Below are positions 1-7,858 of a DNA stretch of 21,777 bases, in pieces (within the stretch, counting starts at the first letter, position 1; each line of letters begins with the position of its first letter). Source of the stretch: JAWXCM01 sp034408745. Lineage in GTDB: Bacteria > Acidobacteriota > Terriglobia > Bryobacterales > Bryobacteraceae. The translations under genes and the position numbers were made by a program. The stretch is taken from positions 1 through 21,777 of the forward strand of contig JAWXCM010000298.1 of the NCBI GenBank assembly GCA_034408745.1, in the 5' to 3' direction. Below the pieces are notes generated by a model. That model saw only the letters and a program-made list of their open reading frames with translations. It made no database searches and was not told where the DNA came from.

Positions 1-203
1 GGCAGCAGGTGTATACGCTGACGGACGTCGGGGGTGGCCGGGTGAAGGTGGGGATGGAAGCGAGCTTCAAGATGGACGCGATGCTTCACCGGTTGATGGA
101 GCCTCTGATTACGCCGGCGGCGGAGAAGAAGATGTTGGCGGATCTGGAGTCGCTGAAAGCCGCTGTGGAAAAGAGCACGGCGGCCTCGGCGGGGGCTCGC
201 TAG
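1..203 (+). CDS. C-terminal fragment of an SRPBCC/START-like protein (5' end outside window)
   Basis: The reading frame is open from the first bases (codons in phase with base 3) and stops at TAG 201-203. About 66 residues are visible. They read as a last beta strand (VKVGMEASFKM) followed by a long amphipathic helix ending in LADLESLKAAVEKS. That is how SRPBCC/polyketide-cyclase or START-like proteins usually end: a strand, then the long C-terminal helix with a 'L..LK..vE' pattern. Such proteins bind small hydrophobic ligands in a helix-grip fold, and no specific ligand can be inferred here. The GTG at 9 is only an internal valine codon and not a credible start. The gene converges with the cassette at 210-2329, with only six bases between the two stop codons and no terminator visible. 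The family call is by pattern only and moderately sure. Confidence 0.55.
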   Translation, partial: QQVYTLTDVGGGRVKVGMEASFKMDAMLHRLMEPLITPAAEKKMLADLESLKAAVEKSTAASAGAR

Positions 204-209
204 CAAAAA

Positions 210-827
210 TCAACCGGCAGCATCGCTGATGTTCTCTATCGCAGACTGTATGTCTGCCTGAAGCCTCTGAAACGATGGCAGGCGCAGCAAGGTCGAAAAA
301 TCATCAATGTAGTCGGGTATTCGGTGGACGCGCTCATGGACTGGCAGTCGCGACCGCCGGCGGCTGTTCAGTCCGCTGGCCGTCTTGAGAAGTTGGGACA
401 GGAGCGCTTTGGGGTCGGGCAGGAGTTCCAGTCTGTGGACTTCCGGGAGGTTGAGGGGCTCGGTTCCGTTGGGGTTGCCAGCGGCGCTTCGTATGGCACG
501 TTCATCAAAAAGGAGCCACGACTCGGTCATCCGAACGGGAATAACCGGAATCCAGCGATTCGGTGACCAGTGAAGAGCGGCCTCGATTTCGCTGCGACGG
601 TTCTCGGGCGGCTGCGCCTCCGCATCGCGATGGACGAAGAGAATGTCGCAGGGGTACAGGTCGAGCACCATTCTCAATCTGTCCTCCGCGCTGGGCTGTC
701 TCGGCATTCGGCCGAAGTCGGCTCGCTGGCTTCTGATCGAAGCGATCGAATGCCGGCCCAATGACCACGTCCAAATTGGAAGGAGAACCGCATCGGAACC
801 TCCATCGGCAACGAGAGTGTACGTCAC
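210..827 (-). CDS. TOPRIM-like RloB/DUF4276-type partner of an AAA ATPase
   Basis: A 205-residue protein read from a GTG start that overlaps the stop of the upstream ATPase gene (GTGA, 824-827), so the two are translationally coupled. The N-terminus LVADGGSDAVLLP resembles TOPRIM motif 1 (usually VEGxxD), with Asp8 where Glu is expected. Residues 62-70 (ILFVHRDAE) sit where the DxD strand of TOPRIM domains would be, with His66 in place of the first Asp. Residues 98-108 (VRMTESWLLFD) match the 'E-x-W-L-L-x-D' element seen in RloB/DUF4276-like proteins. The C-terminal third is basic and helical. In known systems such small TOPRIM proteins act with an SMC-like ATPase as an anti-phage effector or nuclease, and I infer a similar role here. 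The altered acidic residues mean nuclease activity cannot be assumed. An unrelated coupled hypothetical protein remains possible. Confidence 0.6.
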   Translation of the reverse strand: MTYTLVADGGSDAVLLPIWTWSLGRHSIASIRSQRADFGRMPRQPSAEDRLRMVLDLYPCDILFVHRDAEAQPPENRRSEIEAALHWSPNRWIPVIPVRMTESWLLFDERAIRSAAGNPNGTEPLNLPEVHRLELLPDPKALLSQLLKTASGLNSRRRSRLPVHERVHRIPDYIDDFSTLLRLPSFQRLQADIQSAIENISDAAG

Positions 828-2329
828 CGGGGATACTCGGGGAAAGGAATGAGGTACTGGCCAATGTCGTCACGATCGATCACCCGCCGTGGTGAAGCGT
901 TTGCTGGTTCATCGACTGTTTCACCCTGCACCTGTGAGGTCTTTTTTTGTACAACGGGATTCAGGTAAGCCAGTAGCTGGCCCCGGGAAATTGACTTATG
1001 CGCGGTGTCACGCGATCTCCAGGTACCCGGCAGGCATCGAAGTTGAAGCGCTTTGAAAGATCGTTCTCCACGGTTAATCTCCACAGGCTCTGCCATCAGC
1101 AGACTGTCGTCCGGCACCTGCATCACCACAGCTGGCGAATGGGTGTTGATGATAACCTGCCGGAGCGGATTTGGCCGACCGCTCGGGTTATCCTCCCGTA
1201 CATCCGTGCTTAGATCGCGAAGAAGTTGGATCATAGCCGGAATTCTTTGAGGGTGGATTCCATTCTCCGGCTCTTCCAGGCAGAGCACAGCTCTGGTGTC
1301 GGGCTCAATGGAAAGCACCGTAAGGGCCAGGAAACGAAGAGTACCGTCGGACAGAGCCCGCGCCGGGTATTCCGTGCCATCGGTTCCCCTGGCGTACAGC
1401 GTCAGCAACTGCCGACGCTCGTCTCGTTCGACGTAAATGGAGCGAACGTCTTCAATCAGCTGCCCAAGGCGGTTTGCTACTTCGGTGTAAATCGTGTCGG
1501 GATCCGCGTCGCCATCGATGTTCCGATTAGCCAGGTGGAACAGGGCGGACGGCAGATGCGCTCCATCGCTCGCAATCTCCACAGGTGCTGTAAAATTGTC
1601 GGGTTCTCGAAGGGATGAAGGTTCCAGTTGCAGAAGTCGCCACGATTGCATCTCGCGTTTCACCAGTGTCGCAGTGGGCGACTCGGCAGAGTTCGCGGCA
1701 GACAGTACAGTCCGCGGCAGGTTTGCTGCGCGCAGCCTTTGAGGCTTTCCACCGCTGCCGCCATCCTGATGCACTTTTATAACCCGGTCAGGACCGCTAC
1801 CTTCGGTGGAGATATACTTCGGAGTCCTTCTCCGGTTAAGAACGACCTTCTCCCGCCATTTGCGGGAGGAGGTGAACGGAAGATGCGCAGCGGACTCGCC
1901 GAGCGTAATGTGTTTCAGTTCTTCCTTTACCAGTTCGAGCGATCCTAAAGCGCGGGCGCTCTGATCCTTCCTGTAGCGCAGGCTTACAGCGTACTGGACG
2001 AAGGTGGCCGTTGCCTTCGCAGGCTGTCCCAAATCGTCAGAGCCCTCCTCTGGGATAATCATCTCCGCTTCGAAACTCATTTCCTCGTCAAAATGCTCCC
2101 CGACGTGGTGAAACAGGCCGCGGATATCGCCCGTTTTGGAGCCCTGGTCACGAACAGAAAGCGCCGCGTCAAGAATCGGACCGTCGGCCAGCGAGCTCAG
2201 GAACACAATGGCATCGAGCAAATTAGACTTACCTGCACCGTTCGCGCCGGCAATGCACGTAAAAGGGCCGAAGCTGACGTCTGCATCAACCAGATTTTTG
2301 AATCCGGATACCCGCAATCTTGTGAGCAT
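824..2329 (-). CDS. AAA family (SMC/RecF-like, AAA_21 type) ATPase
   Basis: A 501-residue cytoplasmic ATPase. The N-terminus MLTRLRVSGFKNLVDADVSF is the standard opening strand pair of RecF/SMC-like heads. Walker A is GANGAGKS at residues 28-35. The ABC-type signature is ALSDGTLRF near 325-333, Walker B is AVLCLEEPENGIHP near 347-360, and a switch histidine lies in IINTHSP near 393-399. The middle 150 residues are a short insertion, too short for a full SMC coiled coil. ATG at 2327-2329 is preceded on the minus strand by AGG about six bases upstream. The gene overlaps the next one by four bases. Hand counts on single 60-base lines in this cassette gave about 47-60% GC, against about 60-70% in the neighbouring oxidoreductase. 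That fits recent acquisition. ATPases of this kind paired with TOPRIM proteins occur in RloAB, PARIS and OLD-like phage-defence modules. The ATPase call is firm; the defence role is inference. Confidence 0.9.
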   Translation of the reverse strand: MLTRLRVSGFKNLVDADVSFGPFTCIAGANGAGKSNLLDAIVFLSSLADGPILDAALSVRDQGSKTGDIRGLFHHVGEHFDEEMSFEAEMIIPEEGSDDLGQPAKATATFVQYAVSLRYRKDQSARALGSLELVKEELKHITLGESAAHLPFTSSRKWREKVVLNRRRTPKYISTEGSGPDRVIKVHQDGGSGGKPQRLRAANLPRTVLSAANSAESPTATLVKREMQSWRLLQLEPSSLREPDNFTAPVEIASDGAHLPSALFHLANRNIDGDADPDTIYTEVANRLGQLIEDVRSIYVERDERRQLLTLYARGTDGTEYPARALSDGTLRFLALTVLSIEPDTRAVLCLEEPENGIHPQRIPAMIQLLRDLSTDVREDNPSGRPNPLRQVIINTHSPAVVMQVPDDSLLMAEPVEINRGERSFKALQLRCLPGTWRSRDTAHKSISRGQLLAYLNPVVQKKTSQVQGETVDEPANASPRRVIDRDDIGQYLIPFPEYPR

Positions 2330-2394
2330 TTTTGCCTGTAAATATTATCTCCGAGCGCACCATGCGCTGGAGCAAAAACGTTTAGGGACAGACG

Positions 2395-3666
2395 TCAGAC
2401 TTCCGGGTATTTCCAGGGGGCGCGGTAGGGCCGGCGGAGGAACTTGTTGGCCTCGGGGTCGTTGGGGCACTGCTTGCCGTCCCAGTGGATGCTGCGGCCG
2501 GCTCGCCAGCTGACCATGCCGAGCAGGGCGGCGGCGCTGGCCCGGTGTCCGATTTCGATATCTCGGACGGGCTTGCGTTTGGTGCGGATGGATTCCATGA
2601 AGTCGGCCCAGAGCTCTTTGATGTTCTGGCCGTCGGGGTCGTTTAGCTTTGGCTCGACGTGAATCACCTGCTGGCTTTTCTTTGCCGGATACCAGGTCCA
2701 GCCGTCTCGCCAGCCCATGTGGAAGATGCCCTCGGTGCCATAGAAGTAGGCTCCGATGAGGTGCTTCTCGGCCTCGTTTCCCGCGTAGTGACGCTGCTCC
2801 CACGTGCAGCGGAAGGTCTCGAACTCATAGGTTACAAGCTGGGTGTCGGGGGCGTCGGTGGAGTCCTCGCGGATGAACCGGCCAGCGGTGGAATAGACCG
2901 TTTTGGGGTGCGTTTCCTCGGTCCACCAGAGGACCTGATCCATCCAGTGGACGCCCCAGTCGCCGAGAGTGCCGTTGCCGAAGTCGAGGAACTGGCGGAA
3001 GCCGCGGGGGTGGATCGCTTTGTTAAACGGGCGCGCTGGTGCGGGTCCGAGCCACATATCCCAGTCCATTCCGGCTGGTGGTTCCGAATCGGGGGACTTC
3101 GTGCCTGCGCCTCCGGCAGCATGGGCGAAGGTTCGCACCATGCCGATCTTTCCTACCTTGCCCGACTTCAGAAAGGCCATACCGGTGATGGGGTGCGGCG
3201 AGACTCGGCGATGCAGCCCGACCTGGATAAGGCGGTCGGATTCGCGGGCGGCTTTCACCATGGCCCGGCCTTCGTCGATAGTGTGGCAGACGGGCTTTTC
3301 GACGTAGACGTGGGCTCCGGCTTTGACGGCGTCGATGGTGGGGAGCGCGTGCCAGTGGTCGGGGGTGCCGACGATGGCGATGTCCGGCTTTTCTTTGGCG
3401 AGGAGCTCGCGGTAGTCCTTGTAGCGGCGCGGCTGATCGGAGGAGAGCTTGCGAATCTCCGCGTTCGCCTTTTCCATCTGGGAGGGGTCCGGGTCGGCGA
3501 GGGCGACGGCTGTGCATTCGCCGGACGCGAGGGCCTCGCGAAGAATGTTCATGCCCCACCATCCGGAGCCGATCAGTGCGGTTTTGTATTTACGGCCCGG
3601 CTGGGCGTTGAGGATGGGGACGGCGGAGAGCGCGGTCTGGAAGAAGCCTCGGCGAGGGAGAGTCAT
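2395..3666 (-). CDS. Gfo/Idh/MocA family oxidoreductase with Tat-type leader
   Basis: An NAD(P)-dependent dehydrogenase of 423 residues when started at ATG 3664-3666. This start gives MTLPRRGFFQTALS, a twin-arginine-like leader typical of exported family members in acidobacteria and planctomycetes. The longer GTG frame from 3717 adds 17 residues in front of that leader and overlaps the opposite-strand gene, so I rejected it. A dinucleotide fold follows, with GSGWWG at 33-38, the family EKP motif at 123-125 (YVEKPVCH), and the catalytic-region pattern GDWGVHWMDQ at 235-244 holding His240 and Asp243. The C-terminal domain is the usual open-faced beta sheet. Substrates are typically sugars, inositols or their derivatives, and none can be specified here. 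No strong ribosome binding site is visible. The gene is upstream of the ATPase cassette on the same strand with a 65-base gap, but no functional link is evident. Confidence 0.9.
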   Translation of the reverse strand: MTLPRRGFFQTALSAVPILNAQPGRKYKTALIGSGWWGMNILREALASGECTAVALADPDPSQMEKANAEIRKLSSDQPRRYKDYRELLAKEKPDIAIVGTPDHWHALPTIDAVKAGAHVYVEKPVCHTIDEGRAMVKAARESDRLIQVGLHRRVSPHPITGMAFLKSGKVGKIGMVRTFAHAAGGAGTKSPDSEPPAGMDWDMWLGPAPARPFNKAIHPRGFRQFLDFGNGTLGDWGVHWMDQVLWWTEETHPKTVYSTAGRFIREDSTDAPDTQLVTYEFETFRCTWEQRHYAGNEAEKHLIGAYFYGTEGIFHMGWRDGWTWYPAKKSQQVIHVEPKLNDPDGQNIKELWADFMESIRTKRKPVRDIEIGHRASAAALLGMVSWRAGRSIHWDGKQCPNDPEANKFLRRPYRAPWKYPEV

Positions 3667-3706
3667 CGTTGTGCAGTTTATCGCGAATTGGGTGGAGAAT
3701 AGTGCA

Positions 3707-4028
3707 ATGCCGATCACGCGCTATGAGGATGATCTGTATCTGTGGGCTGTGGAGTCAGATGGAGCGGGTGATGCTGCACCTTCTCAAGATTCGGTATCTG
3801 CCAGGCAAGCATACTCCCGGCTGGGATCTGAGTATCTGGAATGCGCAGAAGAGAATCCAGGTAATTCTGGAAGACAGCCCGAGTTTGCGGGCGGGTCTGG
3901 AGGATCACATGCGCCATGCCTGGCGGTTTGCACGAAGCGGCGCCATCCAACAGACAGGGTTGGCTGACGACGTGTTTCCGGTGGAGTGTCCGTTTACCGT
4001 CGAAGCGGTTGTGGGTTCGCTAGAATAG
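3707..4028 (+). pseudogene. DUF29 family protein, broken by internal deletion and frameshift
   Basis: Two pieces of a DUF29 protein lie in different frames. ATG 3707 opens with MPITRYEDDLYLWAVES, the usual DUF29 N-terminus (YExDxYxW). From about 3756 the match switches to another frame, where MLHLLKIRYLPGKHTPGWD, then ILEDSPSLRAGLEDHM, and finally TGLADDVFPVECPFTVEAV continue to a TAG at 4026-4028. Family members are about 140 residues with roughly 40 residues between these two blocks; here they are adjacent. A deletion of about 120 bases that was not a multiple of three therefore explains the structure. A short product could still start at internal ATG 3759 (about 89 codons), but it would lack the N-terminal helix. 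DUF29 has no firmly known function and is often multicopy in cyanobacteria and acidobacteria. The remnant sits divergent from the oxidoreductase and just upstream of a tRNA gene. Confidence 0.8.
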
Positions 4029-4039
4029 ATTGCAGGTGT

Positions 4040-4116
4040 GGGGACGTAGCTCAGCTGGATAGAGCGGCCGCCTCCTAAGCGGCAGGCCGGCAGTTCGAAT
4101 CTGCCCGTTCCTACCA
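4040..4116 (+). tRNA. tRNA-Arg (anticodon CCU)
   Basis: A complete cloverleaf can be drawn. The acceptor GGGGACG (4040-4046) pairs with CGTTCCT (4106-4112) with two G-U pairs. The D stem is GCTC/GAGC (4049-4052, 4062-4065). The anticodon stem GCCGC/GCGGC (4067-4071, 4079-4083) holds the loop CTCCTAA, giving anticodon CCT at 4074-4076, which reads AGG. A five-base variable loop is followed by the T arm GGCAG-TTCGAAT-CTGCC (4089-4105). The discriminator is A4113 and CCA is encoded (4114-4116). It is followed at once by a strong terminator. tRNA-Arg genes are frequent integration sites, but I saw no second copy of its 3' end in the window. Confidence 0.97.
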
Positions 4117-4130
4117 GAGATTGCAAAAGG

Positions 4131-4171
4131 AAAAGGCGCCCTCTTTCGAGGACGCCTTTTTTCTTTTCTGC
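4131..4171 (+). terminator. Rho-independent terminator after tRNA-Arg
   Basis: AAAAGGCG-C-CCTC (4131-4143) pairs with GAGG-A-CGCCTTTT around a TTTC loop with one internal mismatch, followed by TTTTTTCTTTT. The A tract on the left flank means it can also terminate the minus-strand receptor transcript arriving from 4183, so it is probably bidirectional. Confidence 0.85.
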
Positions 4172-4182
4172 CGGGAGTTTTT

Positions 4183-7100
4183 TTAGAACATGAACTTCAT
4201 GCCGAAACGGCCCGTGAAGCCCGGGTTGAACAGATCAGCCATTCCAAACCGCGGATCCAACGCGCCGCGAGTGCCGCGGGCGTCGGGGGTTGCGGCGAGG
4301 AGTGCCTGCCAGTCGTAGCCCTTGAACAAGTCGGTGTTGTGAAGGTCGATGGCCGAGCCCGGCTGCGCACCACCGGCACCCCGGTTGATGTCGGTGAAGA
4401 GCTTACGGGTGGTCTTCTGGTTAAACAGGTTCTCCGCATTGAACTCGAAGCGAATCGACATGCCCTCGCGGAACTTGAAGGTGTGGCCGACCAGCAGGTT
4501 GGTGTAGTTCAGCACTGGAGTGCGGCCGAGGTCACCGCGGCCATTCACGTAAACCGGAATCTGGTTCGTGGTGTTGACCTGGCTGGTGAGCGGTGTACCG
4601 CTGCCGACATAGAAGAGCACGCCGAGGTCGGTGATCTGGGTGGAGGTCCACTTCTTATCCTTCGAACCGGATACCTTCATCACGTGCGGACGGTCCGTGG
4701 CGAGACGGCCCTTGAGGTCGAGCGTTCCTTTCGAGTCGAAGAGGATTTCGTCGAGATCCCAGGAGCGGTTCGCGTTGCCGCCCTGCCGGCCAGCGGCCGA
4801 GGTACCCTGTGCTCCGCTTGAAACCAGGCCTGTTGACGGGCTGGTGATTTCGTCAGAGTTGGCGATGCCTGCGTAGTTGCCGTAGAGGCGGCTGAACGTG
4901 TAGTTCACGTTGTAGAAGAAGCCGCTGGAGAAACGCTTGGTGAGCGACAACTCCATGGCGTCATAGTGACGAACCGGCTTCGGCATGGGGAACGGTTTGG
5001 TCAGGCCGCTGGTGGGCTGAATGAGAGCGCTGCCTTCGCTCGGGTTGGCGTAGAGGTACACTTCGTTGCCGGAAGCGTCGAGGGCGCCAAGATCTTCGAT
5101 GGTGCGGACGAGGCGGTTACGAACGTAACTGGCGCGGAACACCATATTGGAAGCGACCTGGTATTCGACGCCGACGTTTGCGGCCTCAGTGCTCATCGGC
5201 TTGATGTCCTTGCCCACGAGGTCGAACGCCGGGATGCGGCGGTCACGGGGTGCATTGACATTTCCGCTCCACAGGTCGCGACCGCCGCGGTCAAGGCCGT
5301 TAAGAGAGAACACGTTCGTCGTTTCGAGAGGGCGGTAGTAGATCTTCCAGATTTGACCGCCGAAGGTGCCACGGGAGAGCTCGTACTTGACCCAGTCATA
5401 GTACTTGCCCCAGCTTCCGAAGACTTTGATCTTGCCGTCACCGCGGACGTCGTAGCTGGCGCCGAGACGTGGAGCGATCTTGTCGCCGTAGCTAAACTGG
5501 AAAGCGTTGTCACGGATGTCGCGGCGGAACGACGGTACCTTTTCGTTCTCAAAGCGAACGCCGAGGCTCAGGGTCAGGCGGGGCAGGATGCGGTACTGGT
5601 CCTGGAAGTAGAAGCTGTCGATGGTTCCGCCTGTGACGCCGCGCGTACCGGAATCGTTGATCGCATAGTAGCCATACGTCCCGCGCTGGTTTGCACCAAG
5701 GACCGGGCTTGTGAGCCCGCTGTTCCAGAACACCTGGACATAGCCGCCACCTGGGTAGCTCTCGTCCACCTTGTTGACTGTCTTCTGCCGGCCCCAGCCG
5801 GCCTTGAAGCTGTGCTGGCCGAAGAACTTAACGAAAGCGCTAAAGTCGACCTGGCCGTAAGTGCGGGTGGTGAGGTCGAAGAAGGTGTTTTGCAGGCGCG
5901 GTGTGTTGTTGAAGCCGGTCGCCTGGCGAAGGTTCGCCGGGATGTCGAAAGGCAAATTCGTGGCGGACGTGGAATATTCAACCGAGCTGAGGCCGGGGAT
6001 GCCCGTGGTCTTGTAGTCATCCCAAAAGCGTCCGGCGCGGAGGGTCAGGATCGAAGTCGGAGTGATAGTGAAGTCGAGCTGAGTGGAGTAGTTGCTCTGT
6101 GGGTTGAAGTAGCCGCGCCCCTTGTTGACCGCATTGGAGGTGGGGCTGGTAGTAGTGGTGTTGGCTCTGGAGTTGAGCGTGGGGAAAGCGCCGACGCTGG
6201 ACGAGGGGGTCCAAAGGTACGACACGCTGCCGCGGAGCCGCTGAAAGGGTGCAAAACTGAGCTTGTTAAATGCCTGCCAGAAGGTCTGGTCGACGCTGAA
6301 ATCGTCTTGTACGCCGCCCGCCTGAGTTACCGGCTTGGTGGCATTCCGGAAGCGCGGGGACGCAGCACTGAAGAAGAACAGCTTGTCCTTGATGAACGCT
6401 CCGCCGACGGAATAGCCGACTTCGTGGCTTTTGTCTGCAAACTTCTGATCCTGCACGAAGCTGGCGGTCTTTTCGGTGGCAGGATCCATGAGGAGCCGCT
6501 TTACCGGGCTGGCGCTGATGCTGTCTCCGTTGAAGTAGTAGTGGAAATCTCCATGAAAGGAGTTGCCGCCGGACTTGGTCACGGCGCTGATGACGCCTCC
6601 AAGGGCGCCGCCGTACTCGGCTTCAATACCAGAGGTTTTGACCTGGACTTCCTGCAGAATCTCGAACATCGCATTCTGACGCGACTTGCCGTTTACCAGC
6701 GAGTTGGTCGAAACACCGTCGATGTTGAACTGATTCTCGGCGCCACTGGCGCCATTGACCTGGAAACCACCTTCGATATCGCCCGAGTTCACCGACGGAG
6801 CTGTGATGACGAGGCTCTGGAAGGTACGGGATTTGGGCAGTTTGTCGAATTCCTCTGCCAGGACGTTCGTCTGAATGGTCGTGCCCTGCACGTCAATAAG
6901 CGTGGACGATTCGGTCACCTGGACCGTCTGCTCGGTGCCGCCCACCTGCATCTTTGCATCGACGCGGATGCTTCGGCCTACAACAACGAGGATCTCCGGA
7001 ACTTCGTACTTCGAAAAGCCGGCGGCTTCGAAAACCATCGAATAGCGGCCCGGCTCAATATCACGGGTGTAGTAGGTACCGTCCGACGAGGTCTGGACGT

Positions 7101-7317
7101 TGTATGTACGATTCGTTTCTTTGTTGCGAATCGAAAGCTTTATGTTCGGCAGCACGGCGCCCGTTTGATCGGACGCTTCTCCGCGCAATTCGCCAAATCG
7201 CTCCTGACCGGTCAGCACGGTGGCTGCGGCCAGAAGGAACGAGAGCATCCAGACCAAATGCGGTCGGAATGCCATGACAACGGACGAAGAGACGCCCGGA
7301 GCCCTCATGGTTTTCAT
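4183..7317 (-). CDS. Oar-like TonB-dependent receptor with carboxypeptidase-regulatory-like domain (first copy)
   Basis: An outer-membrane protein of 1044 residues from ATG 7315-7317, chosen because GGGGAG lies just upstream and a signal sequence follows (hydrophobic core WMLSFLLAAATVL, cleavage near residue 37). The frame is open 53 codons further up, but that part has no export signal. Residues about 40-125 form a CarboxypepD_reg/Cna-B-like beta sandwich (GELRGEASDQTGAVLPNIKL, then GRYSMVFEAAGF). A plug-like region follows (ITAPSVNSGDIEGGFQVNG, FNIDGV), then a long barrel full of alternating aromatic strands, ending in FGMKFMF-stop with the terminal aromatic residue recognised by the BAM machinery. 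Oar-type receptors in acidobacteria are numerous and thought to import polymers or siderophore-like ligands with TonB energy; the ligand is unknown. No classical TonB box was recognised. It stands alone, with the tRNA terminator behind it. Confidence 0.9.
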   Translation of the reverse strand: MKTMRAPGVSSSVVMAFRPHLVWMLSFLLAAATVLTGQERFGELRGEASDQTGAVLPNIKLSIRNKETNRTYNVQTSSDGTYYTRDIEPGRYSMVFEAAGFSKYEVPEILVVVGRSIRVDAKMQVGGTEQTVQVTESSTLIDVQGTTIQTNVLAEEFDKLPKSRTFQSLVITAPSVNSGDIEGGFQVNGASGAENQFNIDGVSTNSLVNGKSRQNAMFEILQEVQVKTSGIEAEYGGALGGVISAVTKSGGNSFHGDFHYYFNGDSISASPVKRLLMDPATEKTASFVQDQKFADKSHEVGYSVGGAFIKDKLFFFSAASPRFRNATKPVTQAGGVQDDFSVDQTFWQAFNKLSFAPFQRLRGSVSYLWTPSSSVGAFPTLNSRANTTTTSPTSNAVNKGRGYFNPQSNYSTQLDFTITPTSILTLRAGRFWDDYKTTGIPGLSSVEYSTSATNLPFDIPANLRQATGFNNTPRLQNTFFDLTTRTYGQVDFSAFVKFFGQHSFKAGWGRQKTVNKVDESYPGGGYVQVFWNSGLTSPVLGANQRGTYGYYAINDSGTRGVTGGTIDSFYFQDQYRILPRLTLSLGVRFENEKVPSFRRDIRDNAFQFSYGDKIAPRLGASYDVRGDGKIKVFGSWGKYYDWVKYELSRGTFGGQIWKIYYRPLETTNVFSLNGLDRGGRDLWSGNVNAPRDRRIPAFDLVGKDIKPMSTEAANVGVEYQVASNMVFRASYVRNRLVRTIEDLGALDASGNEVYLYANPSEGSALIQPTSGLTKPFPMPKPVRHYDAMELSLTKRFSSGFFYNVNYTFSRLYGNYAGIANSDEITSPSTGLVSSGAQGTSAAGRQGGNANRSWDLDEILFDSKGTLDLKGRLATDRPHVMKVSGSKDKKWTSTQITDLGVLFYVGSGTPLTSQVNTTNQIPVYVNGRGDLGRTPVLNYTNLLVGHTFKFREGMSIRFEFNAENLFNQKTTRKLFTDINRGAGGAQPGSAIDLHNTDLFKGYDWQALLAATPDARGTRGALDPRFGMADLFNPGFTGRFGMKFMF

Positions 7318-7858
7318 GTGATCTCCCCAACTAAATATCGTCTTGAGGCTTTGTAAGCCTGGCAGCACGTTTCGGAGGCGGCTTCGATCAGCGCTCGATA
7401 CACCCCGTAAAGGTGGTGCTTCTGGCTGCAGGCCGCTGTCCTTTGATGGGCTATTTCGTAGCAAACAGTGGGCCAAACCGGTGACCTATCAAAACAAAAG
7501 GAAATACGCGACAGGAAGGTGAGGGCGGCTTCTGGATTCGGAATTACGGTGGCTTACTTATACGGAAAATGAAACTAAGTAGCAACCCGCCGGTGGTGCC
7601 ATGCACCGGTGACAGGTGGTGAGTGGAGGATATAACTCACCTCCACCCACCGTGCCCCACCCAGGTCATAAAGTGAAGCGGGCGACAACCTGCGTCGTGC
7701 GCGGATTGCTGCTGAATACCTGGGAGCGTTTGGTCAGGTTCAGAACCCAGTTGTTGATGCGGCCCCTGGGAACCGAATGGCAGGTTTTCACGCGGCATTC
7801 AGAATTCCTCCCCACGCAACCCGGGAGAAGCCTGCGGACTTATAATTCCAGGTAGGCT
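7318..7858. other. 541-base intergenic region between divergent receptor and kinase genes
   Basis: No intact gene is seen. Besides the leader hairpin it holds two small inverted repeats: CCGGTG/CACCGG (7590-7595 and 7604-7609) and GGTGAGT/ACTCACC (7618-7624 and 7635-7641, ten-base loop). A TATAAT at 7841-7846 lies 12 bases before the kinase start, too close for a normal leader, and has no clear -35. On the minus strand, codons 7669-7782 read through a piece ending NPRTTQVVARFTL before TGA 7666-7668, which resembles the tail of an outer-membrane barrel protein but is too short to be sure. Promoters for both flanking genes must lie here, but none is convincing by eye. Confidence 0.45.
7346..7360 (-). 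promoter_or_regulatory. Short hairpin in the leader of the first Oar-like receptor
   Basis: AGGCTT and AAGCCT form a perfect 6-bp inverted repeat around a three-base loop, 28 bases upstream of the receptor start codon at 7317. A comparable hairpin lies 25 bases upstream of the other receptor (18799-18825). It may act in the mRNA leader; no function can be read from sequence alone. Confidence 0.4.

Noticed and set aside
2659..3702. 347-codon plus-strand frame over the oxidoreductase gene
   Set aside because: The minus strand encodes a complete Gfo/Idh/MocA protein with all motifs; the plus frame is low-complexity shadow.
4040..4116. tRNA-Arg as an integration site for the left-hand cassette
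   Set aside because: No integrase and no second copy of the tRNA 3' end were found in the window, so an island boundary cannot be supported.
4966..7356. 796-codon plus-strand open frame antisense to the first receptor
   Set aside because: It mirrors the high-GC receptor gene codon for codon, has Val/Ala/Asp/Gly-rich shadow composition and no motif; the opposite strand has signal peptide, domains and terminal Phe.
7841..7846. TATAAT as promoter of the sensor kinase
   Set aside because: It would start the transcript only a few bases before the ATG and would leave out the visible AGGTAGG ribosome binding site; no -35 is present.
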